The position numbers were made by a program, and so were the translations under genes. Positions 6,377-12,182 of a stretch of 12,241 bases of DNA are shown piece after piece; within the stretch, counting starts at the first letter, position 1; every line of letters starts with the position of its first letter. Below the pieces are notes generated by a model. That model had not been told where the DNA came from. It did not search any database and saw only the letters and a program-made list of their open reading frames with translations. The DNA is from Bacillota bacterium (GTDB lineage Bacteria > Bacillota > Clostridia > Peptostreptococcales > Anaerovoracaceae): assembly GCA_016283945.1 (NCBI GenBank), contig JAEENW010000143.1, positions 1 through 12,241 on the forward strand. Reading direction: 5' to 3'.

Positions 6377-7651
6377 GTGAAGGAAAAGATCCAAAAGCTC
6401 AGGGAGAGCGCCAAATTTCAGAAGGCGCTCGCTTTCATAGAGACTGACGGCGAGCGCACCCTTGACCAGCAGATCGAGCTCGCGCTCATACCCTCGTTCT
6501 CCAACCACGAGGAGAACAAGGCCGCCCGCTTCCGCGAGATGATCGAGGAGTTGGGCTATGAGACCGTGCAGGACGAGGTCTGCAACACCTTCGCCGTGAT
6601 CCCCGGCCCCGAGGGCAGCCCGGTCGTCATGGTAAGCGCGCATCTCGACACCGTATTCCCGCTCGAGACCCCGCTCGAGCTCAGGCGCGAGGGCTCCAGA
6701 GTCTATCTGCCCGGCATCTGCGACGATACCAGAGGCTGCGCCGAGGTGCTCGCCATGCTCAGGGCCATGAAGGAAGCGGACATCAAGCCCGCCTGCACCC
6801 TCTACTTCGGCGGCGACTCCGGCGAGGAGGGCCTCGGAAACTTCCGCGGCATGCGCCACATCTTCAACACCAAGGGCACCAAGGTCGACGCCTTCATCTC
6901 CGTAGACGGCGCCGGCAGCAACCTCACCTACGGCGGCGTCTCCGACGTCCAGTACAAGATCACCTTCAGGGGTCCCGGCGGCCACTCCATGGGCGCCTTC
7001 GGCCTCGTCAACCCGGTCATGGCCATGAGCAGGGCTATCGCGAAGATCGCCGAGCAGAGGGTACCGACCGACCCGTTCACCATCTTCAACACCTCGCTCG
7101 TGGGCGGCGGCACCGGCGTGACCTCCATCGCCAGCGAGTGCTGGTTCACCATGGACGTGCGCAGCGCCAGCGCCGACGTCATGAGGGAGTTCCACGAGAG
7201 ATGCCTCAGGATCTGCCAGGAGTGCGCCGACGAGGAGTACGAGCGCTGGGCGGACATGAGGGCCTTCTACGAGACCTCCGGCAAGGAGCTCCGCTTCGAT
7301 CCCAACGCGCGCATCGAGGTGAGCCACGAGGAGCTCAGCGGCTCCATCGGCGGAGTGCAGGACGAGAACTGCGAGATCGTGAGCATACTCAAGGCCGCCT
7401 TCGAGGCCTCCGGAGTAGAGCCCACTATGAGATCGCTCTCCAGCACCGACGCGAACATCCCGCTCTCCCTCGGCATCCCGGCCGCGACCATCTCCTGCGG
7501 CGGCGTGAGCGGCAACACCCACGACGTGAGCGAGTGGTACGACCCGACCGATTCCTACATCGGAGTGCAGAAGAACCTGCTCTGCGTCCTCGCGCTGACC
7601 GGCGTCGAGGGCGTCGCGGAGCCCCTCATCTCCAAGACCCAGACCAAATAG
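6377..7651 (+). CDS. M20 family metallopeptidase
   Basis: This 424-residue protein starts at GTG, preceded by the purine-rich site AGAGAGGAGAG; no earlier or better start exists in frame. It has the M20 di-zinc pattern in order: H89-x-D91 (SAHLD), bridging D116/D117 (GICDD), catalytic E150-E151 (SGEEG), D177 (SVDG) and H382 near the end (NTHDVSEWYDP). GPGGHSMGAFG at 199-209 marks the start of the lid (dimerisation) domain, which runs to roughly residue 300. The length and motifs fit PepT/ArgE-like exo- or dipeptidases acting on peptides or N-acyl amino acids in the cytoplasm. There is no signal peptide. It is a single-gene unit with its own promoter and terminator. The precise substrate cannot be read from the sequence. 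Confidence 0.92.
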   Translation: MKEKIQKLRESAKFQKALAFIETDGERTLDQQIELALIPSFSNHEENKAARFREMIEELGYETVQDEVCNTFAVIPGPEGSPVVMVSAHLDTVFPLETPLELRREGSRVYLPGICDDTRGCAEVLAMLRAMKEADIKPACTLYFGGDSGEEGLGNFRGMRHIFNTKGTKVDAFISVDGAGSNLTYGGVSDVQYKITFRGPGGHSMGAFGLVNPVMAMSRAIAKIAEQRVPTDPFTIFNTSLVGGGTGVTSIASECWFTMDVRSASADVMREFHERCLRICQECADEEYERWADMRAFYETSGKELRFDPNARIEVSHEELSGSIGGVQDENCEIVSILKAAFEASGVEPTMRSLSSTDANIPLSLGIPAATISCGGVSGNTHDVSEWYDPTDSYIGVQKNLLCVLALTGVEGVAEPLISKTQTK

Positions 7652-7694
7652 GGAGTGATCCAAGCCCGGACGGGGCTCCCCCATACTTCACAGC

Positions 7695-7727
7695 AAAAAG
7701 CGGAGCGCTTCACATGCGCTCCGTTTT
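7695..7727 (+). terminator. Rho-independent terminator after the M20 peptidase gene
   Basis: CGGAGCGC (7701-7708) pairs with GCGCTCCG (7716-7723) around a 7-base loop, flanked by AAAAAG on the left and TTTTC on the right. It sits directly before the next promoter's -10, so one gene ends and the next begins within about 50 bases. The A-run on the left might also let it work weakly on the other strand. Confidence 0.8.
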
Positions 7728-7730
7728 CTG

Positions 7731-7739
7731 TGGTATAAT
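7731..7739 (+). promoter_or_regulatory. Extended -10 promoter of the RsiV-like lipoprotein gene
   Basis: TGGTATAAT is an extended -10 (TGnTATAAT). The -35 position falls inside the preceding terminator hairpin and shows no consensus. TTCACATG occurs at 7709-7716 and again at 7739-7746, flanking the -10 at a 30-bp interval. Transcription should start near 7746. Confidence 0.6.
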
Positions 7740-7757
7740 TCACATGTATAGGCAAAA

Positions 7758-7795
7758 GGGCGCGTCCGGCGCCCGAAAAGTCCCCCGAAGGGAGG
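7758..7795 (+). other. Leader stem-loops before the RsiV-like lipoprotein gene
   Basis: GGGCGC (7758-7763) pairs with GCGCCC (7769-7774) around GTCCG. Directly after it, CCCCC (7782-7786) can pair with GGG-A-GG (7790-7795, one bulged A), and this stem contains the ribosome binding site GGAGG of the ATG at 7804. The second stem is weak and could be chance. Confidence 0.4.
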
Positions 7796-7803
7796 TCACT
7801 CAC

Positions 7804-9402
7804 ATGAAAAAGATCATTTCCGTCCTGCTCTGCCTGGCGCTTCTTCTGGGCGCGCTCACGGGCTGCGGCGATAAGAATAAGGGCTCTCAGGAGCCTCAGA
7901 ACGGCACATCTCAGGAGCAGACGCCGCAGGAGCCCTCGGGAAGCGGCGCCCCCGAGCCCGCGAAGGAGGAGCCCCCTGAGGAGGACAAGGAGCCCGAACC
8001 CGAGCCTGAGCCCGAGGTCGACCTCAGAGACGCCGACCTGAAGGACTTCATGACCGGCAGCTGGGAGTACGAGGACCTCGAGGATGCGGTCCCATCGCTG
8101 CGCTTCGAGTTCGGCGCCGACGGCCGCTACACCGCCGAGAGGGACGACGCCGCGGCCGGCAAGCTCTACAGCTACAGCGGAGCCTGGGACGTGGTCATGG
8201 AGAGCGTCGCCTCGCAGTACAGCAGCGTAGAGCTGCCGCTGCTCAAGCTCGGACTCTTCTCCACCGACGACCCCGACTTCAAGCAGGCCTCCTCGCTCGG
8301 AGATTACATCATCGACCAGAAGACCATCTGCGACGGCAGCTACATGGTCTATCTCATACTGTACAGCGGTGAGGGCGTGTTCCTCGAAGAATACGACACC
8401 TACAGCGCCGTAATGACCAGGAACGGCGGCTACATCCCCGCGCGCACCCAGGAGCCGAAGAAGAACGCCAATGTCCAGGGCACCTGCTGGAAGCTGCGCG
8501 GCGACGAGAAGGGCGCCCTCATCTGGATAGATGAGAAGGATTACTCATCCATCCCTCCGACCGACGACGCGCTCGAGGCCGTTCCCTACAGGTTCACCGA
8601 CGATCCGCAGATCTTCCTCAGCGCAGACTACATCAGAGGCGGCGAGCTCGTCGACGCCGTGACCGACAGCGAGGGCAGGATCACCTATCTCGGCAACCTC
8701 ATCATGGGCTTCGAGGATCCCGGCGACATCGAGGGCGGCGAGGCTGAAGATCCAACTGTCGACGGCGAGGCCGGTATCGCCGAGTACACCATAGAGGGCA
8801 AGGAGATCACCGCGCAGAACGACGAGAACACCACGGTCTCCCGCGTGCGCTATCAACTGCTCTCCGCCTACGACGACAGCTGGCCGAGGCTCGCGGTCTC
8901 GCTGGAGGGCTTCAACTCCTACATCGAGGACTACGCGAAGACCCAGCTCGACATGCTCAAGGACGCCGGCAGCGAACTGCCGCCCGAGCATCTGAAGGAG
9001 ATCGCCCCGCTCACCGACGAGATGAGCGTGAACGTGCACAGGCACGACAGCACCGTCTTCAGCTTCGAGTTCGGCGAGTACTACTACGCGGGCGGCGCTC
9101 ACCCGAGCAGCATGATAATCTACTACAACATCGACACCCAGACCGGCGATTACCTTAAGGTCGAGGACATCATCACCGACCAGAAGGCCTTCCTGCAGAT
9201 GATATGCGACGAGCTCAAGGCCAACTGGGAGTACGTGGACGAGCCCAGCTACATCGGAAACCTCCTCATCACCGAGGACGGCCTGATCGTGCTCTACAAC
9301 ACCTACGAGCTCGGCTCCTACGCCGCGGGCGGCCAGGAGCTCCACGTCACGCTCGCGGAGATCAAGAACGTCGTGAATACCTACTGGTGGGCGAAGGGCT
9401 AG
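7804..9402 (+). CDS. Lipoprotein with C-terminal DUF3298/RsiV-like domain
   Basis: This is a 532-residue protein. MKK plus a hydrophobic stretch ends in the lipobox LTGC, so Cys21 is the likely lipidated residue. A Pro/Glu-rich linker with EPEPEPEPE follows to about residue 76. The middle region begins with FMTGSWEYEDL and LRFEFGADGRYTAE, resembling small beta-barrel modules that measure a fit-to-model fold in other lipoproteins; I cannot name it. From about 345 a DUF4163-like segment (VSRVRYQLLSAYDDSWPRL) leads to the DUF3298 domain (about 425-525), with YYYAGGAHPSS, a TGDYLKVEDII strand, and a final TYELGSYAAGGQELHVTL. That domain forms the outer part of the anti-sigma factor RsiV, which binds lysozyme, but here there is no anti-sigma segment and no sigma gene nearby. 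It is probably an extracellular, membrane-tethered protein. The frame is open upstream to 7138, but the ATG at 7804 with GGAGG and a signal peptide is clearly the start. Confidence 0.88.
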   Translation: MKKIISVLLCLALLLGALTGCGDKNKGSQEPQNGTSQEQTPQEPSGSGAPEPAKEEPPEEDKEPEPEPEPEVDLRDADLKDFMTGSWEYEDLEDAVPSLRFEFGADGRYTAERDDAAAGKLYSYSGAWDVVMESVASQYSSVELPLLKLGLFSTDDPDFKQASSLGDYIIDQKTICDGSYMVYLILYSGEGVFLEEYDTYSAVMTRNGGYIPARTQEPKKNANVQGTCWKLRGDEKGALIWIDEKDYSSIPPTDDALEAVPYRFTDDPQIFLSADYIRGGELVDAVTDSEGRITYLGNLIMGFEDPGDIEGGEAEDPTVDGEAGIAEYTIEGKEITAQNDENTTVSRVRYQLLSAYDDSWPRLAVSLEGFNSYIEDYAKTQLDMLKDAGSELPPEHLKEIAPLTDEMSVNVHRHDSTVFSFEFGEYYYAGGAHPSSMIIYYNIDTQTGDYLKVEDIITDQKAFLQMICDELKANWEYVDEPSYIGNLLITEDGLIVLYNTYELGSYAAGGQELHVTLAEIKNVVNTYWWAKG

Positions 9403-9433
9403 GACGCCGCGTCAGGCAACATGGAAGGATCGT

Positions 9434-9470
9434 AAAAAGACCCCGGCTCGATCGAGCCGGGGCCTTTTCT
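9434..9470. terminator. Bidirectional rho-independent terminator between convergent genes
   Basis: The 22-base perfect palindrome at 9441-9462 (CCCCGGCTC-GATC-GAGCCGGGG) is flanked by AAAAA on the left (9434-9438) and TTTTCTTT on the right. It therefore gives a stem plus U-run on both strands. It ends the RsiV-like lipoprotein gene on the + strand and the TSCPD gene on the - strand. Bases 9471-9527 hold nothing I recognise. Confidence 0.88.
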
Positions 9471-9527
9471 TTGGTTACTGTCTTTGTTCCGCGCGCCGGG
9501 CTTTGGAGCCGCTTCGCGCCGCGGTGG

Positions 9528-9788
9528 TTACTGCGCGCTGGCGAGAGCCTCGTCGATGGCCTTGGAGAACTGATCCGCGCAGGAGGTCGGCTTGTTTCCA
9601 CAGAGATTCCCGCGGAGGATCTCGGAGACCTCAGCCGCGTTCTTGCCCTCGCAGAGCTTGGCGATGGCCTTGAGGTTGCCGTTGCAGCCTCTGGTGAATA
9701 CGATGTTGTGAAGGGTCTTGTCGTTGTCGTCGATCTCGAACTCGATCCTGGTGGCGCAGATGCCCTTCGGGGTGAAATCTACCTTCAT
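9528..9788 (-). CDS. TSCPD domain protein, TIGR03905-type (four conserved Cys)
   Basis: This 86-residue protein lies on the minus strand. It begins MKVDFTPKGICATRIEFEID and continues with FTRGCNGNLKAIAKL and LCGNKPTSCADQ. Four Cys, at 11, 35, 63 and 70, fit the TIGR03905 pattern, and an extra Cys46 is present. The TSCPD domain also occurs at the C-terminus of B12-dependent ribonucleotide reductases, where its Cys residues are thought to bind metal or take part in redox. Here the usual TSCPDQ motif reads TSCADQ. The full length fits the stand-alone family. The start has GGAGG seven bases or so upstream on its own strand. It is the only minus-strand gene in the window, convergent with the lipoprotein gene and divergent from tRNA-Ser. 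Its biological role is unknown. Confidence 0.9.
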   Translation of the reverse strand: MKVDFTPKGICATRIEFEIDDNDKTLHNIVFTRGCNGNLKAIAKLCEGKNAAEVSEILRGNLCGNKPTSCADQFSKAIDEALASAQ

Positions 9789-9850
9789 TCTTCTTTCCTC
9801 CGTTTTCTTAAATATATTGCCTAAGTTTCTCTTGATTTTTCAACGTACAT

Positions 9851-9879
9851 ATTGTAAACTAACAAGGCTTGTTAGTAAA
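9851..9879 (-). promoter_or_regulatory. Promoter of the TSCPD gene with a 19-bp palindrome in its spacer
   Basis: Read on the minus strand, TTTACT (9874-9879) and TACAAT (9851-9856) are separated by 17 bases. The palindrome ACTAACAAGGCTTGTTAGT (9858-9876), with perfect 9-bp arms around one base, fills the spacer and enters the -35. This is the classic place for a repressor site. The leader from the expected start is about 55 bases. The same palindrome lies 24 bp before tRNA-Ser on the other strand. Confidence 0.55.
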
Positions 9880-9899
9880 GCTTTTAATTTAGCCAATGC

Positions 9900-9987
9900 G
9901 GAGGATTGACCGAGTGGCTAAGGAGCTCGCCTGGAAAGCGAGTAGGGCTGAAAGGCCTCGTGGGTTCGAGTCCCATGTCCTCCGCCA
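9900..9987 (+). tRNA. tRNA-Ser (anticodon GGA)
   Basis: The acceptor stem GGAGGAT (9900-9906) pairs with GTCCTCC (9977-9983), followed by discriminator G and an encoded CCA (9985-9987). The anticodon arm CTCGC-CTGGAAA-GCGAG has the anticodon GGA, which reads UCC and UCU. A long variable arm (GGGCT-GAAA-GGCCT-like) follows, as expected for serine, and the T-loop is TTCGAGT. A promoter must lie in 9850-9895; TTGTAA at 9852 and TTTAAT at 9883 are candidates but not at standard spacing. Confidence 0.96.
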
Positions 9988-9996
9988 AAGAAGAAA

Positions 9997-10026
9997 GCCT
10001 GCAGTCTTAAGGACTGCGGGCTTTTT
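9997..10026 (+). terminator. Rho-independent terminator after tRNA-Ser
   Basis: GCCTGCAGTC (9997-10006) pairs with GACTGCGGGC (10012-10021; one G-T pair) around a 5-base loop, followed by TTTTT. It begins 9 bases after the CCA end. Bases 10027-10117 contain nothing else I recognise. Confidence 0.88.
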
Positions 10027-10117
10027 CGTTGTCTTTTCGGATCCTCGGGGAGCCACGCGGTCCGCATCGGCAGCGTCTGGGCAGAGGATGCACACAGGTG
10101 CGCGTGATGAGATGATA

Positions 10118-10126
10118 TGATACAAT
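10118..10126 (+). promoter_or_regulatory. Extended -10 promoter of the ridA operon
   Basis: TGATACAAT is an extended -10 (TGnTACAAT). No convincing -35 lies at 16-18 bases. The leader would be about 45 bases. Confidence 0.5.
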
Positions 10127-10132
10127 CAATAA

Positions 10133-10163
10133 AGATCTCCCGCGCATGCGGGAGGCCCGATCT
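10133..10163 (+). other. Leader stem-loop before ridA
   Basis: CTCCCGC (10137-10143) pairs with GCGGGAG (10148-10154) around GCAT. AGAT (10133-10136) can add four pairs with ATCT (10160-10163) across a 5-base bulge. The stem ends one base before the ribosome binding site GGAGGTG (10164-10170). No U-run follows. Confidence 0.5.
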
Positions 10164-10177
10164 GGAGGTGAACGATC

Positions 10178-10567
10178 ATGAAAGCTGTATACATAGAGAC
10201 CAAAGCGGTCAACAAGGGCCATTACGTTCCGGGGATGATCTCCGGAGGGGTGCTGTACGTATCCGGGCAGCTTCCCATGAACCACGAGACCGGCATCATG
10301 GAGAACGGAGATCTCGCGGCTCAGGCGAGGATGGCGCTTCACAATGTCGATCTCGTGCTCAGGGCTGCCGGGACGACGAAGGACAGGGTCGCGATGTGCA
10401 GAGTCTATATTCCGGACATGGCTCTGTGGGATGAGGTGAACGACATTTACGCGGAGTTCTTCGGGGATCACAAGCCCGCCAGGGTGGTCGTTCCGACGCG
10501 GAACCTCCATCACGGGGTGCTCATAGAGATCGAAGCGACCGCGGAGATACCGGAGCAGGACAGCTGA
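10178..10567 (+). CDS. ridA: RidA/YjgF family enamine/imine deaminase
   Basis: This 129-residue protein has the usual family length. Family features are clear: LYVSGQLPM (26-34), the helix QARMALHNVDLVLRAAG (49-65), CRVYIPDM (74-81), DEVNDIYAEFFG (85-96), KPARVVVP with the catalytic Arg102, and LIEIEATAE with the active-site Glu119. RidA proteins hydrolyse reactive 2-aminoacrylate and related enamines or imines formed by PLP-dependent dehydratases, releasing the keto acid and ammonia. It acts as a cytoplasmic trimer. The family's GPYSQA segment here reads GHYVPGM, as in an off-branch of the family. The gene is 30 bp ahead of a threonine-synthase-like PLP enzyme, which fits the idea of clearing that enzyme's by-products. 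Start ATG follows GGAGGTG. Confidence 0.93.
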   Translation: MKAVYIETKAVNKGHYVPGMISGGVLYVSGQLPMNHETGIMENGDLAAQARMALHNVDLVLRAAGTTKDRVAMCRVYIPDMALWDEVNDIYAEFFGDHKPARVVVPTRNLHHGVLIEIEATAEIPEQDS

Positions 10568-10597
10568 TCTGAATTACGTACGGAAAGGAAGGCCGAT

Positions 10598-11692
10598 ATG
10601 GATTATATCTGCAGCAGGTGCGGAAGGCGCGAGCCTGTCAGCACGAGAAAGGCGAAGTGCGACTGCGGAGGCCTCTGGAAGCTCGACTTCAAGGCGCCGA
10701 AGTTCGATCTGAGCGAAGTCGACAGGAGCGAGTGGAGCATGTTCCGCTACCGCAGGTTCATGGCGCTCGAGGACGACTCGTGGAGGGACATCACGCTCGG
10801 CGAGGGCATGACGCCCATAGTCAGGCTCGATGAGAACGTGCTGCTCAAGATGGACTACTTCATGCCCACGCTTTCGTTCAAGGACAGGGGAGCAGCGGTG
10901 CTGATGGCTCACTGCAAGGCGATCGGGGTCGAACGCGTCGTGCAGGACAGCAGCGGAAACGCCGGCAACTCCGTCGCGGCGTACGGCGCCAAGGCGGGGA
11001 TACAGTGCGAGATCTTCGTGCCGGAGGGCACGAGCCCCAAGAAGATAGACATGATCAGGGCTCACGGCGCGGTGTGCACCGTCGTTCCGGGGAGCCGCGA
11101 CCACTGCGCGGACGTCTGCCGCGGCAAGGTCGACAGCGAGGGCGCTTTCTACGCCAACCACGTCTACAACCCGTTCTTCTACGAGGGGACCAAGACCTAC
11201 CTCTACGAGGCCTATGAGCAGCTCGGAAGGCTTCCTGAGCACATCGTTGTGCCCGTGGGCAACGGGATGCTGTACCTGGGGATAATGCACGCGCTGGACG
11301 AGTTCGTCGAGAACGGCGTCATAGACCGCGTGCCGCAGATCATAGCGCTGCAGGCGGAGACCTGTGACCCGCTGCTGAAGGCGGCGGAGCAGGGGCTGGA
11401 CGAGTACGCCGAGGTCGAGGTCTCGCCCACGATCGCGGAGGGCATAGCCATTGGAAAGCCCATGCGCTCGGCGGAGATCCTCGAATACGCCCGCAAGTAC
11501 GGCGTGAGGTTCATCCACGCGAGGGAGGACAGGATACTCGAGGCCCGAGCCAGGCTCGCGGCTAAGGGCATCTACTGCGAGCACACGACCGCGGCGAACT
11601 ACGAGGCCTATCTCAACTACTGCGAGAAGTACGGCGAGGCGCGCGACTGCCTCATCCCTATGTGTGGGGCGGGGCTGAAGTCGGATCATTAG
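10598..11692 (+). CDS. Threonine-synthase-like PLP-dependent enzyme (fold type II) with N-terminal zinc ribbon
   Basis: This is a 364-residue protein. The N-terminus has a zinc ribbon, C5-x2-C8 and C21-x-C23-GG, then LGEGMTPI (68-74), as in threonine synthases. PLP should bind K95 in LSFKDRG, with SSGNAGNS (118-125) and the Gly-rich VPVGNGMLYLG (around 217-227) holding the cofactor. Bacterial threonine synthase converts O-phosphohomoserine to threonine. Related fold-II enzymes include threonine dehydratase, diaminopropionate ammonia-lyase and archaeal cysteate synthase, and I cannot exclude these. The segment after LGEGMTPI is shorter than in standard ThrC, reading LDENVLLKMDYFMPTLSFKDRG instead of the usual NPTGSFKDRG. 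No hom or thrB gene is in the window. The gene shares a likely transcript with ridA. Start ATG follows AAAGGAAGG. Confidence 0.85.
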   Translation: MDYICSRCGRREPVSTRKAKCDCGGLWKLDFKAPKFDLSEVDRSEWSMFRYRRFMALEDDSWRDITLGEGMTPIVRLDENVLLKMDYFMPTLSFKDRGAAVLMAHCKAIGVERVVQDSSGNAGNSVAAYGAKAGIQCEIFVPEGTSPKKIDMIRAHGAVCTVVPGSRDHCADVCRGKVDSEGAFYANHVYNPFFYEGTKTYLYEAYEQLGRLPEHIVVPVGNGMLYLGIMHALDEFVENGVIDRVPQIIALQAETCDPLLKAAEQGLDEYAEVEVSPTIAEGIAIGKPMRSAEILEYARKYGVRFIHAREDRILEARARLAAKGIYCEHTTAANYEAYLNYCEKYGEARDCLIPMCGAGLKSDH

Positions 11693-11726
11693 GCCGCGGG
11701 CGGCGATAGGGCAGCCCTTTGTCGGC

Positions 11727-11747
11727 GATATATATCAGCTATATATC
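11727..11747. repeat. AT-rich inverted repeat in the 226-bp gap before the 87-residue gene
   Basis: GATATATA (11727-11734) and TATATATC (11740-11747) are perfect complements around TCAGC. They sit in an AT-rich stretch (about 11725-11815) that contrasts with the GC-rich genes. No U-run follows, so it is a poor terminator for the PLP-enzyme gene; I see no good terminator there. An operator or the footprint of a binding protein is possible. The rest of the gap holds only the promoter at 11850 and leader. Confidence 0.5.
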
Positions 11748-11827
11748 TAAATCGTTTGCGCATATTACATCGCTATGTATACAAAAAACTGATAAATGCT
11801 CTCAAAAGACTGTTACGATGTTCCGCG

Positions 11828-11855
11828 CTGAAAAGCATCCTCCGTGGTGTATAAT
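11828..11855 (+). promoter_or_regulatory. Putative promoter of the 87-residue protein gene
   Basis: TATAAT (11850-11855), preceded by TG, gives the same TGTATAAT octamer as two other promoters here. CTGAAA (11828-11833) is a fair -35 at a 16-base spacing. The leader would be about 57 bases. Confidence 0.6.
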
Positions 11856-11869
11856 ATAGCCAGAGAAAG

Positions 11870-11902
11870 AGGTCTGTGAGACCTGCGGCGCAAGGGCGCC
11901 GC
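11870..11902 (+). other. Two consecutive leader stem-loops before the 87-residue gene
   Basis: AGGTCT (11870-11875) pairs with AGACCT (11879-11884) around GTG. Directly after, GCGGCG (11885-11890) pairs with CGCCGC (11897-11902) around CAAGGG. Both stems are perfect and abut each other. The ribosome binding site AAGGAGGTG follows at 11906-11914. No U-run is present. Confidence 0.55.
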
Positions 11903-11918
11903 GGCAAGGAGGTGCAGT

Positions 11919-12182
11919 ATGGCATACAGCAGCGATCCGTTCGTGTACGTTACGGCAGATAACGGCAAGGTCGTCCACATCCCTCTCAGCGAGTATCTGA
12001 GCTGGGACGAGAAGAAAAAGAGCCCCGACGAGAAGTACGTCGACAAGAGCGAGGAGCATGCCTCCGGTCTCGGCAGCTTCGTCTACGTCACGAAGGAGAA
12101 CGGCAAGGTCATGCAGCTTCCCGCGGAGAAGCTCGAGCAGTGGGAAGAGGAGCACGCCGACGACATAGCCAGGAAGCTCTAG
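11919..12182 (+). CDS. Unknown 87-residue protein made of two internal repeats
   Basis: I do not recognise this protein. It consists of two copies of a unit of about 27 residues (8-34 and 54-80) joined by a charged linker (EKKKSPDEKYVDKSEEHASG). Each unit starts FVYVT, continues with an NGKV turn, a hydrophobic residue, Pro, then a short helix ending in W-(D/E)-E. FVYVT, NGKV, P and W are identical in both copies. It looks like a strand-turn-strand followed by a helix. There is no signal peptide, membrane helix or Cys. It is very acidic and Lys-rich, so probably soluble and cytoplasmic. The ATG follows AAGGAGGTG. It has its own promoter and structured leader, so it is very likely a true gene despite its size. 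Confidence 0.8.
   Translation: MAYSSDPFVYVTADNGKVVHIPLSEYLSWDEKKKSPDEKYVDKSEEHASGLGSFVYVTKENGKVMQLPAEKLEQWEEEHADDIARKL

Noticed and set aside
6281..7684. 467-residue open frame on the minus strand across the M20 peptidase gene
   Set aside because: Same cause; the plus-strand protein has a full set of catalytic motifs. The frame is rich in His, Asp, Gly and Ala with no recognisable domain.
7138..7803. In-frame upstream extension of the RsiV-like lipoprotein frame
   Set aside because: It runs through the M20 gene in another frame, the terminator and the promoter. The ATG at 7804 has a ribosome binding site and signal peptide.
9889..10125. Minus-strand 78-residue frame over the tRNA and its terminator
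   Set aside because: Its sequence comes from the tRNA and hairpin; part of it (WDSNPRG-like) is the familiar false protein made by antisense reading of tRNA genes.
11671..11717. Possible terminator GGGCTG ... CAGCCC after the PLP-enzyme gene
   Set aside because: The loop is over 30 bases, part of the left arm lies inside the coding region, and only three T follow; too weak to list.
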